Counted from the stretch's first letter, positions 1 to 9,586 are shown. The stretch: DNA of 64,000 bases from Pedobacter sp. ok626 (GCF_900100435.1 NZ_FNEX01000004.1:248001-312000); one strand, 5' to 3'. Program-made: numbers and translations. Notes: generated by a model from the letters alone, not told the origin.

Positions 1-2
1 AT

Positions 3-353
3 GTGGCGGATTTAAAAATCGCAACAGATTTTTATCAAACAGTATTTGATTTGGAGATCATTCCAGAACCATTTAAAGATGGAAGGCATACTTGGTTTTC
101 CATCGGTGCTGCAGGACATTTGCACTTGATTCAAGGTGCGAAGAGCAATGTGGTACATGAAAAGAATGATCATTTATGCTTTAGTGTAGCTTCGATAGAT
201 GAGTTTACTGCAAAGTTAAAGGCAGATAAGATCAGTTATGAGAATTGGGCGGGGGCACAGAATACGGTTACTAATAGGGTAGATGGTATAAAGCAGATTT
301 ACTTTAAGGATCCTGATGGTCATTGGTTGGAAGTGAACGATGATCATAAGTAG
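3..353 (+). CDS. VOC (glyoxalase/dioxygenase fold) family protein, 5' end outside window
   Basis: The reading frame is open to the left edge and its first visible codon is GTG, read here as an internal valine. Family members normally begin about ten residues earlier with a strand ending just before 'ADLKIATDFYQ', so the true start lies left of the window. The pattern ADL..ATDFYQTVF, then HLHLIQG, HLCFSVASID and a C-terminal YFKDPDGHWLEV is the classical vicinal-oxygen-chelate beta-alpha-beta-beta-beta module. The His and Glu near the ends of strands could bind a metal. VOC proteins range from glyoxalase I to resistance proteins and dioxygenases, and the substrate cannot be told from this. About 117 residues are visible. 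Confidence 0.85.
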   Translation: MADLKIATDFYQTVFDLEIIPEPFKDGRHTWFSIGAAGHLHLIQGAKSNVVHEKNDHLCFSVASIDEFTAKLKADKISYENWAGAQNTVTNRVDGIKQIYFKDPDGHWLEVNDDHK

Positions 354-417
354 TACAAAATAGCTAGGACCTCATGCCAAAATCGCTGAATTAATAGCCA
401 ATTTTGAGGATTGTGAA

Positions 418-444
418 TCTTCCTAAAATCTTAATTTAGGAAGA
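418..444 (+). promoter_or_regulatory. Hairpin covering the ribosome binding site of the SGNH hydrolase gene
   Basis: A perfect 10-bp stem (TCTTCCTAAA at 418-427, TTTAGGAAGA at 435-444) encloses a 7-nt loop. The right arm contains the purine-rich TAGGAAG just before the start codon and the A of the ATG itself. No T-run follows, so it does not look like a terminator. It would sequester the translation start when folded. Function is inferred. Confidence 0.45.
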
Positions 445-1385
445 TGAAATCATTCGTTGCACTAAGGTTATTTGTCTTGCTGGCTTTTCTGGCTCTAGTA
501 CAGACTTCAAATGCACAACCATTTTCTGGGGGCACTAAAAAAGTACTTTTTTTAGGAAATAGCATCACTTATGGCGGGCAATACATAACAGATATTGAAG
601 CCTATTGTGCTATAAATTATCCAGATCAAAAAATAGAGTTTATCAATATGGGCTTGCCTAGTGAAACGGTTGCGGGATTATCCGAGCCAGGACATGCAGG
701 AGGGAAGTTTCCACGTCCAGATCTTCATGAACGTTTGGACAGGATAATGGCACTCGTTAAGCCAGATCTTGTTTTTGCTTGCTACGGAATGAATGACGGG
801 TTGTATATGCCATTTGACGAAGGACGTTTTGCAAAATATAAAGAAGGGATTAATTGGCTACATGATAAATATGTAAAAGCAGGAATTAGGATCATTCATC
901 TTACACCTCCAATTTATGACGAGTTGAGAGGTGGGAAAAAAGGTTATGCAGCTGTGTTAGACCGATATAGTGATTGGTTATTGGCTCAACGCAAAACTGG
1001 TTGGGAAGTTGCCGATATACACTACCCAATGAAGAAGTATCTGGGAGCACATAGGAAGGTTGACGCTGCATTTAAGATTGATGGATTTTATTTAGCCGCA
1101 GATGGTGTTCATCCGGCGGAAGTGGGACATTGGATCATGGCGAAGGAGTTGTTGCTTTATATGGGCGAAAAACAGGTTGTTTCAGGAGCAAATGTACTGG
1201 CTGTAATTAGACATGCTAGAAAAGAAGAATTGCTTAAGCTGGTTGCTCAAAAACAATCGATGATGAAAGATGCATGGTTGACGGCTGCGGGGCATAAACG
1301 CCCGATGAAGGTTGGATTGCCTTTGGAGGAAGCCAAAAAGAAAGCTGCTGAAATTGATGAACAAATCAGCAGCTTAATGAAGTAG
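444..1385 (+). CDS. SGNH/GDSL-family hydrolase, secreted
   Basis: A 313-residue predicted secreted esterase or lipase-like hydrolase. Residues 1-24 form a signal peptide ending SNA, so it should act in the periplasm or outside the cell. The SGNH blocks are visible: GNSITYGG with nucleophile Ser40, a Gly block near SETVAGLS, GMNDG with the oxyanion-hole Asn, and DGVHPAEVGH supplying the catalytic Asp and His. Such Bacteroidota enzymes often deacylate carbohydrates, but the substrate is not evident here. The tail (about 255-313) is charged and helical. The start codon lies directly after a purine-rich site that sits inside a hairpin. The next gene is convergent, so this appears to be a single-gene transcript. 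Confidence 0.85.
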   Translation: MKSFVALRLFVLLAFLALVQTSNAQPFSGGTKKVLFLGNSITYGGQYITDIEAYCAINYPDQKIEFINMGLPSETVAGLSEPGHAGGKFPRPDLHERLDRIMALVKPDLVFACYGMNDGLYMPFDEGRFAKYKEGINWLHDKYVKAGIRIIHLTPPIYDELRGGKKGYAAVLDRYSDWLLAQRKTGWEVADIHYPMKKYLGAHRKVDAAFKIDGFYLAADGVHPAEVGHWIMAKELLLYMGEKQVVSGANVLAVIRHARKEELLKLVAQKQSMMKDAWLTAAGHKRPMKVGLPLEEAKKKAAEIDEQISSLMK

Positions 1386-1409
1386 TATTTTATTAAAGGT
1401 TGCTTTTAC

Positions 1410-2591
1410 TTAAAAGTAAGTGTAGTTCCCTTTTTCGCTATTAATCGTAACTTGTTTCTGAGTTGAGCTTTCTACGCGACCGATGATTTGCGCATCGATG
1501 TTGAAGCTTTTAGAAATGGCAATAATAGCTTCGGCAATTTCTGCAGGAACATAAAGTTCCATCCGGTGGCCCATGTTAAATACTTTATACATTTCTTTCC
1601 AGTCTGTACCTGATTGCTCCTGGATCAATTGAAACAGGGGAGGAACAGGGAATAGATTATCTTTAATGATGTGTACATCATTGTTTACAAAATGAAGCAC
1701 TTTAGTTTGTGCACCACCACTGCAATGTACAATACCGTGAATCTGACTTCTGTAACCTTCCAACACCTTTTTAATTACCGGTGCATACGTACGCGTAGGA
1801 GACAATACCAGTTTGCCAGCAGTAACTTCTGTGTTTTCATCAATCTTAACTTTGTCAGTCAGCTTTTTGCCACCAGAAAATACCAGGTCAAAAGGCACAG
1901 CTGGGTCAAAGCTTTCTGGATAAGCATTGGCAACAGATTTATCAAATACATCGTGACGGGCAGAAGTTAATCCATTAGAGCCCATTCCACCATTGTATTC
2001 AGTTTCATAGCTCGCTTGCCCTGAAGAAGATAAACCAACAATTACGTCACCGGCCTGGATATTATCATTGCTGATAATTTTATCACGTTCAATACGACAA
2101 GTTACAGTAGAGTCTACAATGATAGTGCGTACCAAATCACCTACATCTGCAGTTTCGCCACCAGTAGAATAAATAGAAATGCCTTGTGAACGTAGGTCGG
2201 CAAGGATTTCTTCAGTTCCATTGATAATGGCTGCAATTACTTCGCCCGGGATTAGGTTTTTATTACGACCAATGGTTGATGACAATAGGATATTATCCGT
2301 AGCACCCACACAAATCAAATCGTCGATATTCATGATAATGGCATCCTGAGCAATGCCTTTCCATACAGAAATGTCGCCAGTTTCTTTCCAGTAAACATAG
2401 GCTAAAGAAGACTTTGTACCCGCACCATCAGCATGCATAATGTTACAAAAAGCCTCATCATTACCTAAAATATCGGGGATGATCTTACAGAAGGCCTGTG
2501 GAAAAATACCTTTATCTATGTTCTTGATGGCTTGGTGCACATCTTCTTTCGAGGCAGAAACGCCACGTTGGTTGTACCTGTTATCACTCAT
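1410..2591 (-). CDS. purM: Phosphoribosylformylglycinamidine cyclo-ligase-like protein (AIR synthase family, PurM-like)
   Basis: 393 residues from the ATG at 2591, which gives the family N-terminus MSDNRYNQRGVSASKEDV; a TTG 12 codons earlier is possible but not needed. AIR synthase converts FGAM plus ATP to aminoimidazole ribotide in purine synthesis. The ATP-grasping PurM fold shows in DGAGTKSSLAY, NIDDLICVGA, STGGETADVGD, the glycine-rich GMGSNGLTSARHD, and a C-terminal MGHRMELYVP. It is longer than the roughly 345-residue enterobacterial PurM and matches the Bacteroidota type sometimes labelled 'AIR synthase related', so true PurM activity is likely but unproven. PurL, another purine enzyme, lies 7 kb away rather than in the same operon. 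Confidence 0.85.
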   Translation of the reverse strand: MSDNRYNQRGVSASKEDVHQAIKNIDKGIFPQAFCKIIPDILGNDEAFCNIMHADGAGTKSSLAYVYWKETGDISVWKGIAQDAIIMNIDDLICVGATDNILLSSTIGRNKNLIPGEVIAAIINGTEEILADLRSQGISIYSTGGETADVGDLVRTIIVDSTVTCRIERDKIISNDNIQAGDVIVGLSSSGQASYETEYNGGMGSNGLTSARHDVFDKSVANAYPESFDPAVPFDLVFSGGKKLTDKVKIDENTEVTAGKLVLSPTRTYAPVIKKVLEGYRSQIHGIVHCSGGAQTKVLHFVNNDVHIIKDNLFPVPPLFQLIQEQSGTDWKEMYKVFNMGHRMELYVPAEIAEAIIAISKSFNIDAQIIGRVESSTQKQVTINSEKGNYTYF

Positions 2592-2678
2592 GTTGCTGCA
2601 AAGATAGAAAAAAATAACCCCTGCCAATTAAGACAGAGGTTATAAAACTAAAAAATAGTTAAAGTATTGAGGTTTGGT

Positions 2679-4865
2679 TTATTTTAAAAACAATAACTCT
2701 CTGAATTTAGGTAGAGGCCATACACTGTCATCCACAATTTGCTCTAGTTTGTCGCAGTGGTAACGGATGGTATCAAAGTGTGATTTAACCTTCTCATCGT
2801 AAGCAATTGCTTTTTCACGACTTTCTTCGATTGTATTCACTTGTTTACGTTGCTCAAGCATTTCATCAATACTAGTTTTAACAACACTTAAGTGTGTAGA
2901 TAGCTTATTGATGATGGCAAGAGGTGTAGCTAAAGCATCTTGTCCTAAGCCAAGTTCTTTTAATCCTTTTGCATTTTCGATTAAAGTATTTTGGTAAGCG
3001 ATAGCAGCAGGGATGATCATGCTGTTCGTTACGTCACCCATTACTCTGGCTTCGATTTGAAGTTTTTTGAAATAGCTTTCTAACAAGATTTCATGACGTG
3101 CATGTAACTCACGTGGGTTAAATATATTTAGTTTACCAAATAACTCAGTAGTTTTTTCGCTAACGTAAGCATCTAAAGCTTTAGGTGTAGTTTTGATGTT
3201 TGATAGACCGCGTTTTTCTGCTTCGGCTGCCCATTCATCACTGTAACCATTACCTTCAAAACGAATGTCTTTAGATTCTTTGATGTATCGTTTTAATACA
3301 GTTAATAAGGCTACATCTTTTTTCTCACCTTTTTTGATCAATTTATCAACTTCAATTTTGAATTTGTTCAATTGATCAGCAACGATAGCATTTAAAACCG
3401 TCATTGGTGCAGAAGAGTTCTCAGAAGAACCAACTGCTCTCAATTCAAATTTGTTTCCAGTGAAGGCAAAAGGAGAAGTACGGTTACGGTCAGTAGAATC
3501 GAAAGAAATCTGAGGGATTTTAGGGATACCTAACCATAAAGAATCTTCATTTTTTACTTTCTTGATGATGCTTCTAGAAGATTCGATTTCATCTAGTACG
3601 TCTGCAAGTTGAGAACCAAGGAAGATAGAGATGATTGCCGGTGGAGCCTCGTTAGCACCTAAACGGTGATCGTTGCTTACCGAAGCAATACTCGCTCTCA
3701 ATAAATCTGCATGCTCGTGTACCGCTTTGATAGTGTTGATGAAGAACGTTAAGAACATCAGGTTGTTTTTAGGCGTTTTACCTGGTGATAATAAGTTCTT
3801 ACCAGTATCAGTAATTAACGACCAGTTATTGTGTTTACCCGATCCGTTGATACCAGCATATGGTTTCTCATGTAAAAGCACTTTAAAATTATGTCTCAAA
3901 GCAACTTTTTCCATTAAGTCCATTAACAATTGGTTATGGTCAATTGCAAGGTTAATTTCTTCATAAATTGGAGCACATTCAAATTGAGAAGGAGCAACCT
4001 CATTGTGACGGGTTTTCAAAGGAATACCCAATTTTAAAGCTTCGTTTTCGAAGTCAACCATGTAGGTAAATACACGCTCAGGAATAGATCCGAAGTAATG
4101 ATCTTCTAATTGTTGTCCTTTTGCAGACATGTGTCCGAACAAAGTACGACCAGTTAAAGCTAAATCTGGACGAGCATTATATAATGCAAGGTCAACCAGG
4201 AAATATTCCTGCTCGATACCTAAAGATGCAGTAACTTTAGTGATGCTTTTATCGAAATATTGACAAACATCAACAGCCGCTTTATCCATAGCAGAAAGTG
4301 CTTTTAATAAAGGAGCTTTATAATCTAAGGCTTCGCCTGTGTAAGCAACAAATACAGTTGGAATACAAAGTGTTTTACCAGCTTTGCTTTCCATAATGAA
4401 AGCTGGAGAAGAAGGATCCCATGCCGTGTAACCACGCGCTTCGAAAGTGTTACGGATACCACCATTAGGGAAACTTGAAGCATCTGGCTCTTGTTGAACT
4501 AATGCACTACCAGCAAATACTTCAATTGCACCATCGCTGCTTGGCTCGAAAAACGAATCATGTTTCTCAGCAGTTGTACCAGTTAATGGTTGAAACCAGT
4601 GGGTGTAATGAGTAGCGCCTTTGCTCATTGCCCAGCTTTTCATAGCTGTTGCAATGTGATTGGCATCTTCGTGGTTAATCAACTCACCTTGGTCAATTGA
4701 AGAAATAAGTTTCTGAAATACTTCTTTTGATAAGTAGTCTTTCATCTTTTTCTTATCAAAAACATTCACGCCAAAAAAATCAGAAATTTTAGTCGAAGGA
4801 GACTTTACCTCTGGTGAAATTCTTGTTTGTGCCTCTTTTAATGCAATTGTTCTTAAGCTTTTCAT
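2679..4865 (-). CDS. glnN: Glutamine synthetase type III
   Basis: 728 residues, the length of GSIII, which forms large dodecamers and makes glutamine from glutamate, ammonia and ATP in the cytoplasm. Diagnostic stretches are RGYTAWDPSSPAF in the N-terminal region, LGIEQEYFLVD (metal-binding Glu), ETRHNEVAPSQFE-like sequence, the NGSGKHNNWS ATP/glutamate loop, and NRTSPFAFTGNKFE. The C-terminal 200 residues form the extra helical region typical of type III. The start ATG at 4865 is preceded on the minus strand by a promoter-like TATTTTTG. Convergent with nothing and spaced 87 bp from the PurM-like gene, it is probably transcribed alone and nitrogen-regulated, although no operator is visible. 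Confidence 0.95.
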   Translation of the reverse strand: MKSLRTIALKEAQTRISPEVKSPSTKISDFFGVNVFDKKKMKDYLSKEVFQKLISSIDQGELINHEDANHIATAMKSWAMSKGATHYTHWFQPLTGTTAEKHDSFFEPSSDGAIEVFAGSALVQQEPDASSFPNGGIRNTFEARGYTAWDPSSPAFIMESKAGKTLCIPTVFVAYTGEALDYKAPLLKALSAMDKAAVDVCQYFDKSITKVTASLGIEQEYFLVDLALYNARPDLALTGRTLFGHMSAKGQQLEDHYFGSIPERVFTYMVDFENEALKLGIPLKTRHNEVAPSQFECAPIYEEINLAIDHNQLLMDLMEKVALRHNFKVLLHEKPYAGINGSGKHNNWSLITDTGKNLLSPGKTPKNNLMFLTFFINTIKAVHEHADLLRASIASVSNDHRLGANEAPPAIISIFLGSQLADVLDEIESSRSIIKKVKNEDSLWLGIPKIPQISFDSTDRNRTSPFAFTGNKFELRAVGSSENSSAPMTVLNAIVADQLNKFKIEVDKLIKKGEKKDVALLTVLKRYIKESKDIRFEGNGYSDEWAAEAEKRGLSNIKTTPKALDAYVSEKTTELFGKLNIFNPRELHARHEILLESYFKKLQIEARVMGDVTNSMIIPAAIAYQNTLIENAKGLKELGLGQDALATPLAIINKLSTHLSVVKTSIDEMLEQRKQVNTIEESREKAIAYDEKVKSHFDTIRYHCDKLEQIVDDSVWPLPKFRELLFLK

Positions 4866-4885
4866 CTATTTATTTAAAGTTTGGT

Positions 4886-4916
4886 CAAAAATAAGTTTTT
4901 TATTGATGTTTTTCAA
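4886..4916 (-). promoter_or_regulatory. Promoter for glutamine synthetase III
   Basis: On the minus strand a TTG at 4914-4916 and TATTTTTG at 4886-4893 are 20 bp apart, matching the Bacteroidota -33 (TTTG, here only TTG) and -7 (TAnnTTTG) elements. The start codon lies about 20 bp downstream. Confidence 0.5.
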
Positions 4917-5065
4917 TAAATTGTTTGTAAAAATACGAATGTTGGCAAATATTCAAAGAAATATTTATCGATTTGACTGTTTTGATGACAAAATAATGTG
5001 AATATTTGCAATTTTTATGAAAATGATAATTTAAGGGCCTCATTTTAGTGGTTTTGTTAATACGC

Positions 5066-5971
5066 TTACTTTTTGCGTTGCATATCTTTCACCATAAAAT
5101 AAGATAAATAGCCTAAAAACAGAATTAATAAGCCTATTGCAGTCCACATCCAGCTCTTTTTGATCGATGATGAATCCCTTACCTGCTCCTGATCGGCCTG
5201 CATTTTAAACCCCGATACGCCGATGAAAGGCACCGCATTGCTAATGCTGTCATTAAAATAACTCAAATCATATCTTGGTAACAACATATTTTGTTGTCCC
5301 GTTTTGATTACGAACCGTTTATCTTTCTCAAGATAGGTAATCAACTCGATATTTTTCTGATAAGCCCTGATGTTTTTTATCAACAATGGTGCGCTGTCCT
5401 CATTATCGATAATTAAAAAGAGCTTTTTATATCTATTTTCGCCGGAAAGCTCAATCACCGGTTGTTTTCCGGAAGAAATGATGAAGTTGACCATTCTGTC
5501 TTCCAAATAAAGGTTTTTTTTATCCCGGATAAGTGGATTTATTTCTGTTAGCCAGGCATTTCTTCTATAATACCTGAAACCTGCCAGGTTTAATATTATT
5601 TTGTCTACCTGGTAATTTGCTTTGAAATCTATTTGTACAATAGTTCGTTGATTTACTTTGTCTGCTCTTACAGTTACCGAGGGGGCAGGTATAGCAGTGT
5701 AATGTGCCAATTTTAGGCCCGTCGTATCTTTTAGGTAGATGCTATCAGCAATTTTCCTGATTAGGTAAGCGATCTCTTTATCCTTTTCAAAAATCCTGAT
5801 GTCTGAAAGGTCGGTATTGTCGGTTTTTGATAGAATTTGAGGGCTTAGTGCAATTTTATAAAACCCATTTGCATTTACCTTTTCCAGGTCGGCCTGCCAT
5901 TTAAAAGACTGTGCAGGAGCCGCTGTCCAGATGATTAGAAATAAAAAAAAGATAAAGAGCTTAAATTTCAT
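5066..5971 (-). CDS. DUF3999-like envelope protein with signal peptide and C-terminal membrane anchor
   Basis: 301 residues from the ATG at 5971, chosen because it places a clean signal peptide (MKFKLFIFFLFLIIWTAAPAQS) at the N-terminus and gives an 11-bp overlap with the upstream gene. After the signal come beta-rich segments such as FYKIALSPQILSKT and NLYLEDRMVNFII, then a transmembrane helix near residues 273-293 and a basic tail (KDMQRKK). This layout and the partner gene fit the DUF3999 family, whose function is unknown. The overlap with the DUF2339 gene implies translational coupling and probably a shared complex in the envelope. Assignment to DUF3999 is by pattern and context, not a search. 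Confidence 0.6.
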   Translation of the reverse strand: MKFKLFIFFLFLIIWTAAPAQSFKWQADLEKVNANGFYKIALSPQILSKTDNTDLSDIRIFEKDKEIAYLIRKIADSIYLKDTTGLKLAHYTAIPAPSVTVRADKVNQRTIVQIDFKANYQVDKIILNLAGFRYYRRNAWLTEINPLIRDKKNLYLEDRMVNFIISSGKQPVIELSGENRYKKLFLIIDNEDSAPLLIKNIRAYQKNIELITYLEKDKRFVIKTGQQNMLLPRYDLSYFNDSISNAVPFIGVSGFKMQADQEQVRDSSSIKKSWMWTAIGLLILFLGYLSYFMVKDMQRKK

Positions 5972-8432
5972 GATCTCCATTTTCTTTTTTAAGGTTCGCG
6001 ATGTGCTCAACACTCTCAATGTTTTGATTGTTATCGAGCTTTTTGTCGCTGGTTAACAATAGATTTTTCAAACGCTGGTACATAAAAGAAATCACAAGTA
6101 ATAATATTCCTAGTGATATAAAGGCTGCAATTTTCCCGCCTTCAGACAAACCTCTTAAATCAATAATGAATAATTTAAGTAAAGTAATGGCTAGTATAGT
6201 GATAGAGATGATCCTGATATTTTTGGATTTCCATCTCATACCTATATATATACATAAAAAGGCAAAACATCCCCATAAAATTGCGAAACCTGTTTTGTGG
6301 TTGCCCTCTAAAATAGAGGCCAGGCTCTTGTCTTTCGAGTATTGCGACATCACTACCAGATGATCAAGTTCGGCACTGGCCACATACAGTACAACAAAGG
6401 CAGTGAACCATTGTAGGGCAACTAATCCAGAGTTGGATTTTATACTTTTTTCATTCCTGTAAAGTGTATAGAGCATAAAAGCAATCAATACGACCAGCAG
6501 ATAATGAAAATAATAGCTTCCCAGGCTGGTGTTGTGCAATTCAAGGTAACCATTTCTCAATAAAATGGTTTCTGAATTAAAGATGAGCGGATAACACAGC
6601 AGGCAGACTGCTGCAATTCCACTAACAATATATTTAAACTCTTCAGCATCAATATTACGTATGCAAATGAAGAGAATCGTAACAAAAAGGTAACTGAAAC
6701 AGCCCAGTGCGAGTATTCTCAGCAAGGGGAAATAATTGTACGCCTGGTAGTTTAATTCAAATGCAATAACCAGGTAGCCGATTACGATTGCTGCAATGGC
6801 GAGTATGGTCCTTGAAGTTTTTATTTCCCTGAAAAGGATAGATTTGATTTCGGATTTAAGGAGTCGTGAATACAGTATTATTGCGGCCACGACAACGAAT
6901 CCGGTTACGAACCCTTTGTTTGCCAAAGGAGTCAAGCGGTTGGTTGTGTTGTAAAGACTGCTTCCATACACATGTTGCCAATCCATCACAAGGCTAATCC
7001 CCAATAAAACCAATATAATTAAAGAGGATTGTTTAATCAGTGTGATGCCCGACTTTTGCGATAGCCACAACAGCAATACACTTTCAGCAGCCCAGAACAG
7101 TGTAATGTGGTTACCTTTTAATTGTACTGGAGCCGCCAGACTGATAAATGTAAGTACCAGGCCAATCAGCAGGTAAATAAGGTTACGGTCTATTTTATCA
7201 TTTCTATACAATGCGTAAGCGAAGACTAGGTTTACCAGCCCAAGTGATGCAGTAAACAGCCCCTGGTAGTCCCCTCCGCTAATATTATGCAGGATAAGCA
7301 TTCCTGCTGAATAATATAAAAAGGTATTGCTTAACAATATCCCGATTTCAAGCGCATTGAAATCTGTTTTCTCCTTGATGTTATTGATGATGTTCATTAA
7401 CAGAAACACGAGATAAAATAAGGATGCGAAAACCAGTGCTCCCACATAAGGAGGGAATTTATCATTAGTTGCCAATACTTTGGTGCTCAACCATCCTCCA
7501 AATAATATAATTGTAAACCCGTAACAAATGATGTTGATGATCGACCATTTTTTGTAATAGGCCAATACCAGCATGCCAATATTTAAAGTTAATATGTAGG
7601 TGAATAGTACAATGTAATTACCTTCGCCGGTGCTCACCATAAATGGCGCGCCAAAGCCTCCCAGTATGGCAAAAATAGCGAGTTCTTTCCGGTCATAACT
7701 TATTGATAACAATACTGTAAATGCAGTAATCAATATGGTTAAGATAAAAGCAAGGGTTTGACTAAAGAGCTGGTATTCGTGAAAGCCGATAGTTACAGTA
7801 AAATAGAGGATGGCTACGCCACCACCTACTAATACGGAACTGAAAGTAGAAAACGATTTGCGGAGTCGATGGGCAAGTCCAACTAAGATGCCGCCACAAA
7901 TGAAACCAATGCTTACGCGGCCAATCTCATTGATCCAATCTTTATCGATTGCATATTTTAGGAAGAAGCCCATGCCTAAAACAAGGATTACGATACCTAT
8001 TTTGTTGAACAAGTTCTCTCCAATGAATTTTTCCAGATCGGGGTTTCGTTCACTGAAAGATGAGGTTTTAATCGGAGGTGGCGTTAGAGGTTCTGTTTCA
8101 ACAACAGCAATCCTTTCAGGTTCAATGATTACAATAGGTGCAACTTCAATTTTTTCTTTTGGTGGTTCAGGAACGAAAGGTTTTACTACTTCCTGTTGAA
8201 CGATTTGTTCTGCAGGCTTTTCTACGATTGGTTTTTCTACAACTATAGCAGGTTTTTCTACGATACGTTTTTCAACAACTGGAGCAGTTTTTTCTTTTTC
8301 GACCAGCTGATTGGATAGCTGTTCAATTTTAAGATATAGAAAATCGAGTTTTTCGGTTATGCTCTTTTTTAATTGGAGTACGACAATAAGAAGTATAACA
8401 ACGGAAATAAATACAATTGTTTCTAAAAACAT
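5961..8432 (-). CDS. DUF2339 family polytopic membrane protein
   Basis: 823 residues. An N-terminal hydrophobic helix (1-20) is followed by a coiled-coil-like segment and a low-complexity region of VEKP/EKP/PP runs to about residue 130. Then comes the family signature FIGENLFNKIGIVILVLGMGFFLKYAID and some twenty or more transmembrane helices to about residue 800. DUF2339 proteins are poorly understood inner-membrane proteins. The Pro/Glu-rich linker probably extends on one side of the membrane. The coding end overlaps the start of the DUF3999-like gene (ATGAAATTTAA), so the two are made together. No catalytic motif is visible. Confidence 0.8.
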   Translation of the reverse strand: MFLETIVFISVVILLIVVLQLKKSITEKLDFLYLKIEQLSNQLVEKEKTAPVVEKRIVEKPAIVVEKPIVEKPAEQIVQQEVVKPFVPEPPKEKIEVAPIVIIEPERIAVVETEPLTPPPIKTSSFSERNPDLEKFIGENLFNKIGIVILVLGMGFFLKYAIDKDWINEIGRVSIGFICGGILVGLAHRLRKSFSTFSSVLVGGGVAILYFTVTIGFHEYQLFSQTLAFILTILITAFTVLLSISYDRKELAIFAILGGFGAPFMVSTGEGNYIVLFTYILTLNIGMLVLAYYKKWSIINIICYGFTIILFGGWLSTKVLATNDKFPPYVGALVFASLFYLVFLLMNIINNIKEKTDFNALEIGILLSNTFLYYSAGMLILHNISGGDYQGLFTASLGLVNLVFAYALYRNDKIDRNLIYLLIGLVLTFISLAAPVQLKGNHITLFWAAESVLLLWLSQKSGITLIKQSSLIILVLLGISLVMDWQHVYGSSLYNTTNRLTPLANKGFVTGFVVVAAIILYSRLLKSEIKSILFREIKTSRTILAIAAIVIGYLVIAFELNYQAYNYFPLLRILALGCFSYLFVTILFICIRNIDAEEFKYIVSGIAAVCLLCYPLIFNSETILLRNGYLELHNTSLGSYYFHYLLVVLIAFMLYTLYRNEKSIKSNSGLVALQWFTAFVVLYVASAELDHLVVMSQYSKDKSLASILEGNHKTGFAILWGCFAFLCIYIGMRWKSKNIRIISITILAITLLKLFIIDLRGLSEGGKIAAFISLGILLLVISFMYQRLKNLLLTSDKKLDNNQNIESVEHIANLKKENGDHEI

Positions 8433-8488
8433 AGAGGGCAGAAATTGGTTTCAATTTAAAGGTAATAAAAACCTAAACTAATTGGCCT

Positions 8489-9226
8489 TTATTTTTTGCT
8501 TACTCCACCGGCACCTAAAATTGTTTCTTTAACTTCAGCGTCACCACTGTAATATATATGTCCTGAGCCACTAATAAATGCTTTTATTTTCGTGTTGGCT
8601 GTAATGTTAATGGTGCCCTTTCCGCTGATTCTAGCTGAAAGGGCATTTACGATAAGTGTTTTATTGCCAAAGTTACCCGGACCACTAAGCGTAACGCTTG
8701 CAACATCTGCTTTGCCGCTAATATTTGCTGTTCCCGACCCACTAATAAGTCCTGTAATCTTATCAGCTTCTACATTGGCCTTAATTGTGCCAGATCCACT
8801 TAGGGTTGTTGCAAAATCTGTCGCCGTAATTGTACCATTGACTATAAGGTTGCCATTACCGCTCATGGTTAAACTGCTAATCTGTTTAGCCGTAACATAG
8901 GCAACGATTTTTTTATTCTCGTATTTTTTTGCCCAACTCGTCCAGCTGGTTTGTGGCCTGATGATTAGAATATTACTTTTTACCTCGCCAATTAAAGTAG
9001 CAATAGCTTCTTTATCGCCCTCGAATCTTAAACTTTCTTTGTCCCCAAATTTAACGATGACCTCAATTGGGCCACCAGCAGCTACGCCATTAAAATTTTT
9101 GACTTCTCGTTCGTCAGAAGTCTGTGCAATCTTATTTATGTTTATGGCAGAAAGCGGGGCAGCCTTTATGCTGTTAACCTGTGAAAATAACAGTGATGCT
9201 AAGAGTATAGTGGATAGTGATTTCAT
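8489..9226 (-). CDS. DUF2807 (head GIN domain) protein, secreted
   Basis: 245 residues from the ATG at 9226. A TTG 8 codons upstream is possible, but a TAATTTTG promoter element at 9248-9255 would place transcription start after it. Residues 1-24 form a signal peptide ending in KAA. The remainder is a regular right-handed beta-solenoid built from repeats such as LTMSGNGNLIV, TLSGSGTIKA, LISGSGTANI, TLSGPGNFG, RISGKGTINI and FISGSGHIYY, characteristic of DUF2807. These proteins are common in Bacteroidota and are probably surface or periplasmic adhesin-like proteins; the role is unknown. It stands alone between a DUF2339 operon and a small unknown gene. Confidence 0.88.
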   Translation of the reverse strand: MKSLSTILLASLLFSQVNSIKAAPLSAININKIAQTSDEREVKNFNGVAAGGPIEVIVKFGDKESLRFEGDKEAIATLIGEVKSNILIIRPQTSWTSWAKKYENKKIVAYVTAKQISSLTMSGNGNLIVNGTITATDFATTLSGSGTIKANVEADKITGLISGSGTANISGKADVASVTLSGPGNFGNKTLIVNALSARISGKGTINITANTKIKAFISGSGHIYYSGDAEVKETILGAGGVSKK

Positions 9227-9343
9227 GCGCTTATTTGTAATTGTGCTCAAAATTAAATGATATTGTGTACTTATAGCTATAAGACGTATGATTTTGCAGA
9301 ATGTTGCGCGGGATTGCCGAAATTGGATAAAATTAGTACAAAT

Positions 9344-9586
9344 TTACTTGGCGAGTACGCCATCGTGGTGTAAGATGCCATCTCTAATGGCGTTTAATAA
9401 GAAAAGATCAACTCTGCAATCCAGGCTTTGTCTACAATGACTGGGATCTTCATCATCTATTTCAATGGTGGCAACACGCACATGTTGCTCGTCAAAAATC
9501 TGATAGCGCTCATTTTTGAGCGGCTTAATTGTGTACGAGTGGCCGAGCCCTTGACTATCAGCTGCTTCGATGTTGAATTTTTTCAT
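9344..9586 (-). CDS. Small hypothetical protein
   Basis: 80 residues from the ATG at 9586 (a TTG lies 11 codons earlier). The sequence MKKFNIEAADSQGLGHSYTIKPLKNERYQIF is soluble-looking, with no signal peptide or membrane segment. A middle stretch, VRVATIEIDDEDPSHC, is acidic, and the C-terminus has DLFLLNAIRDGILHHDG. I do not recognise a family. Codon use is like its neighbours, and an ATG with a compact ORF in an otherwise empty gap supports it being real. Confidence 0.5.
   Translation of the reverse strand: MKKFNIEAADSQGLGHSYTIKPLKNERYQIFDEQHVRVATIEIDDEDPSHCRQSLDCRVDLFLLNAIRDGILHHDGVLAK

Noticed and set aside
6028..6363. Opposite-strand ORF within the DUF2339 gene, and many similar ones
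   Set aside because: Shadow frames of real genes on the other strand; no ribosome site or domain pattern.
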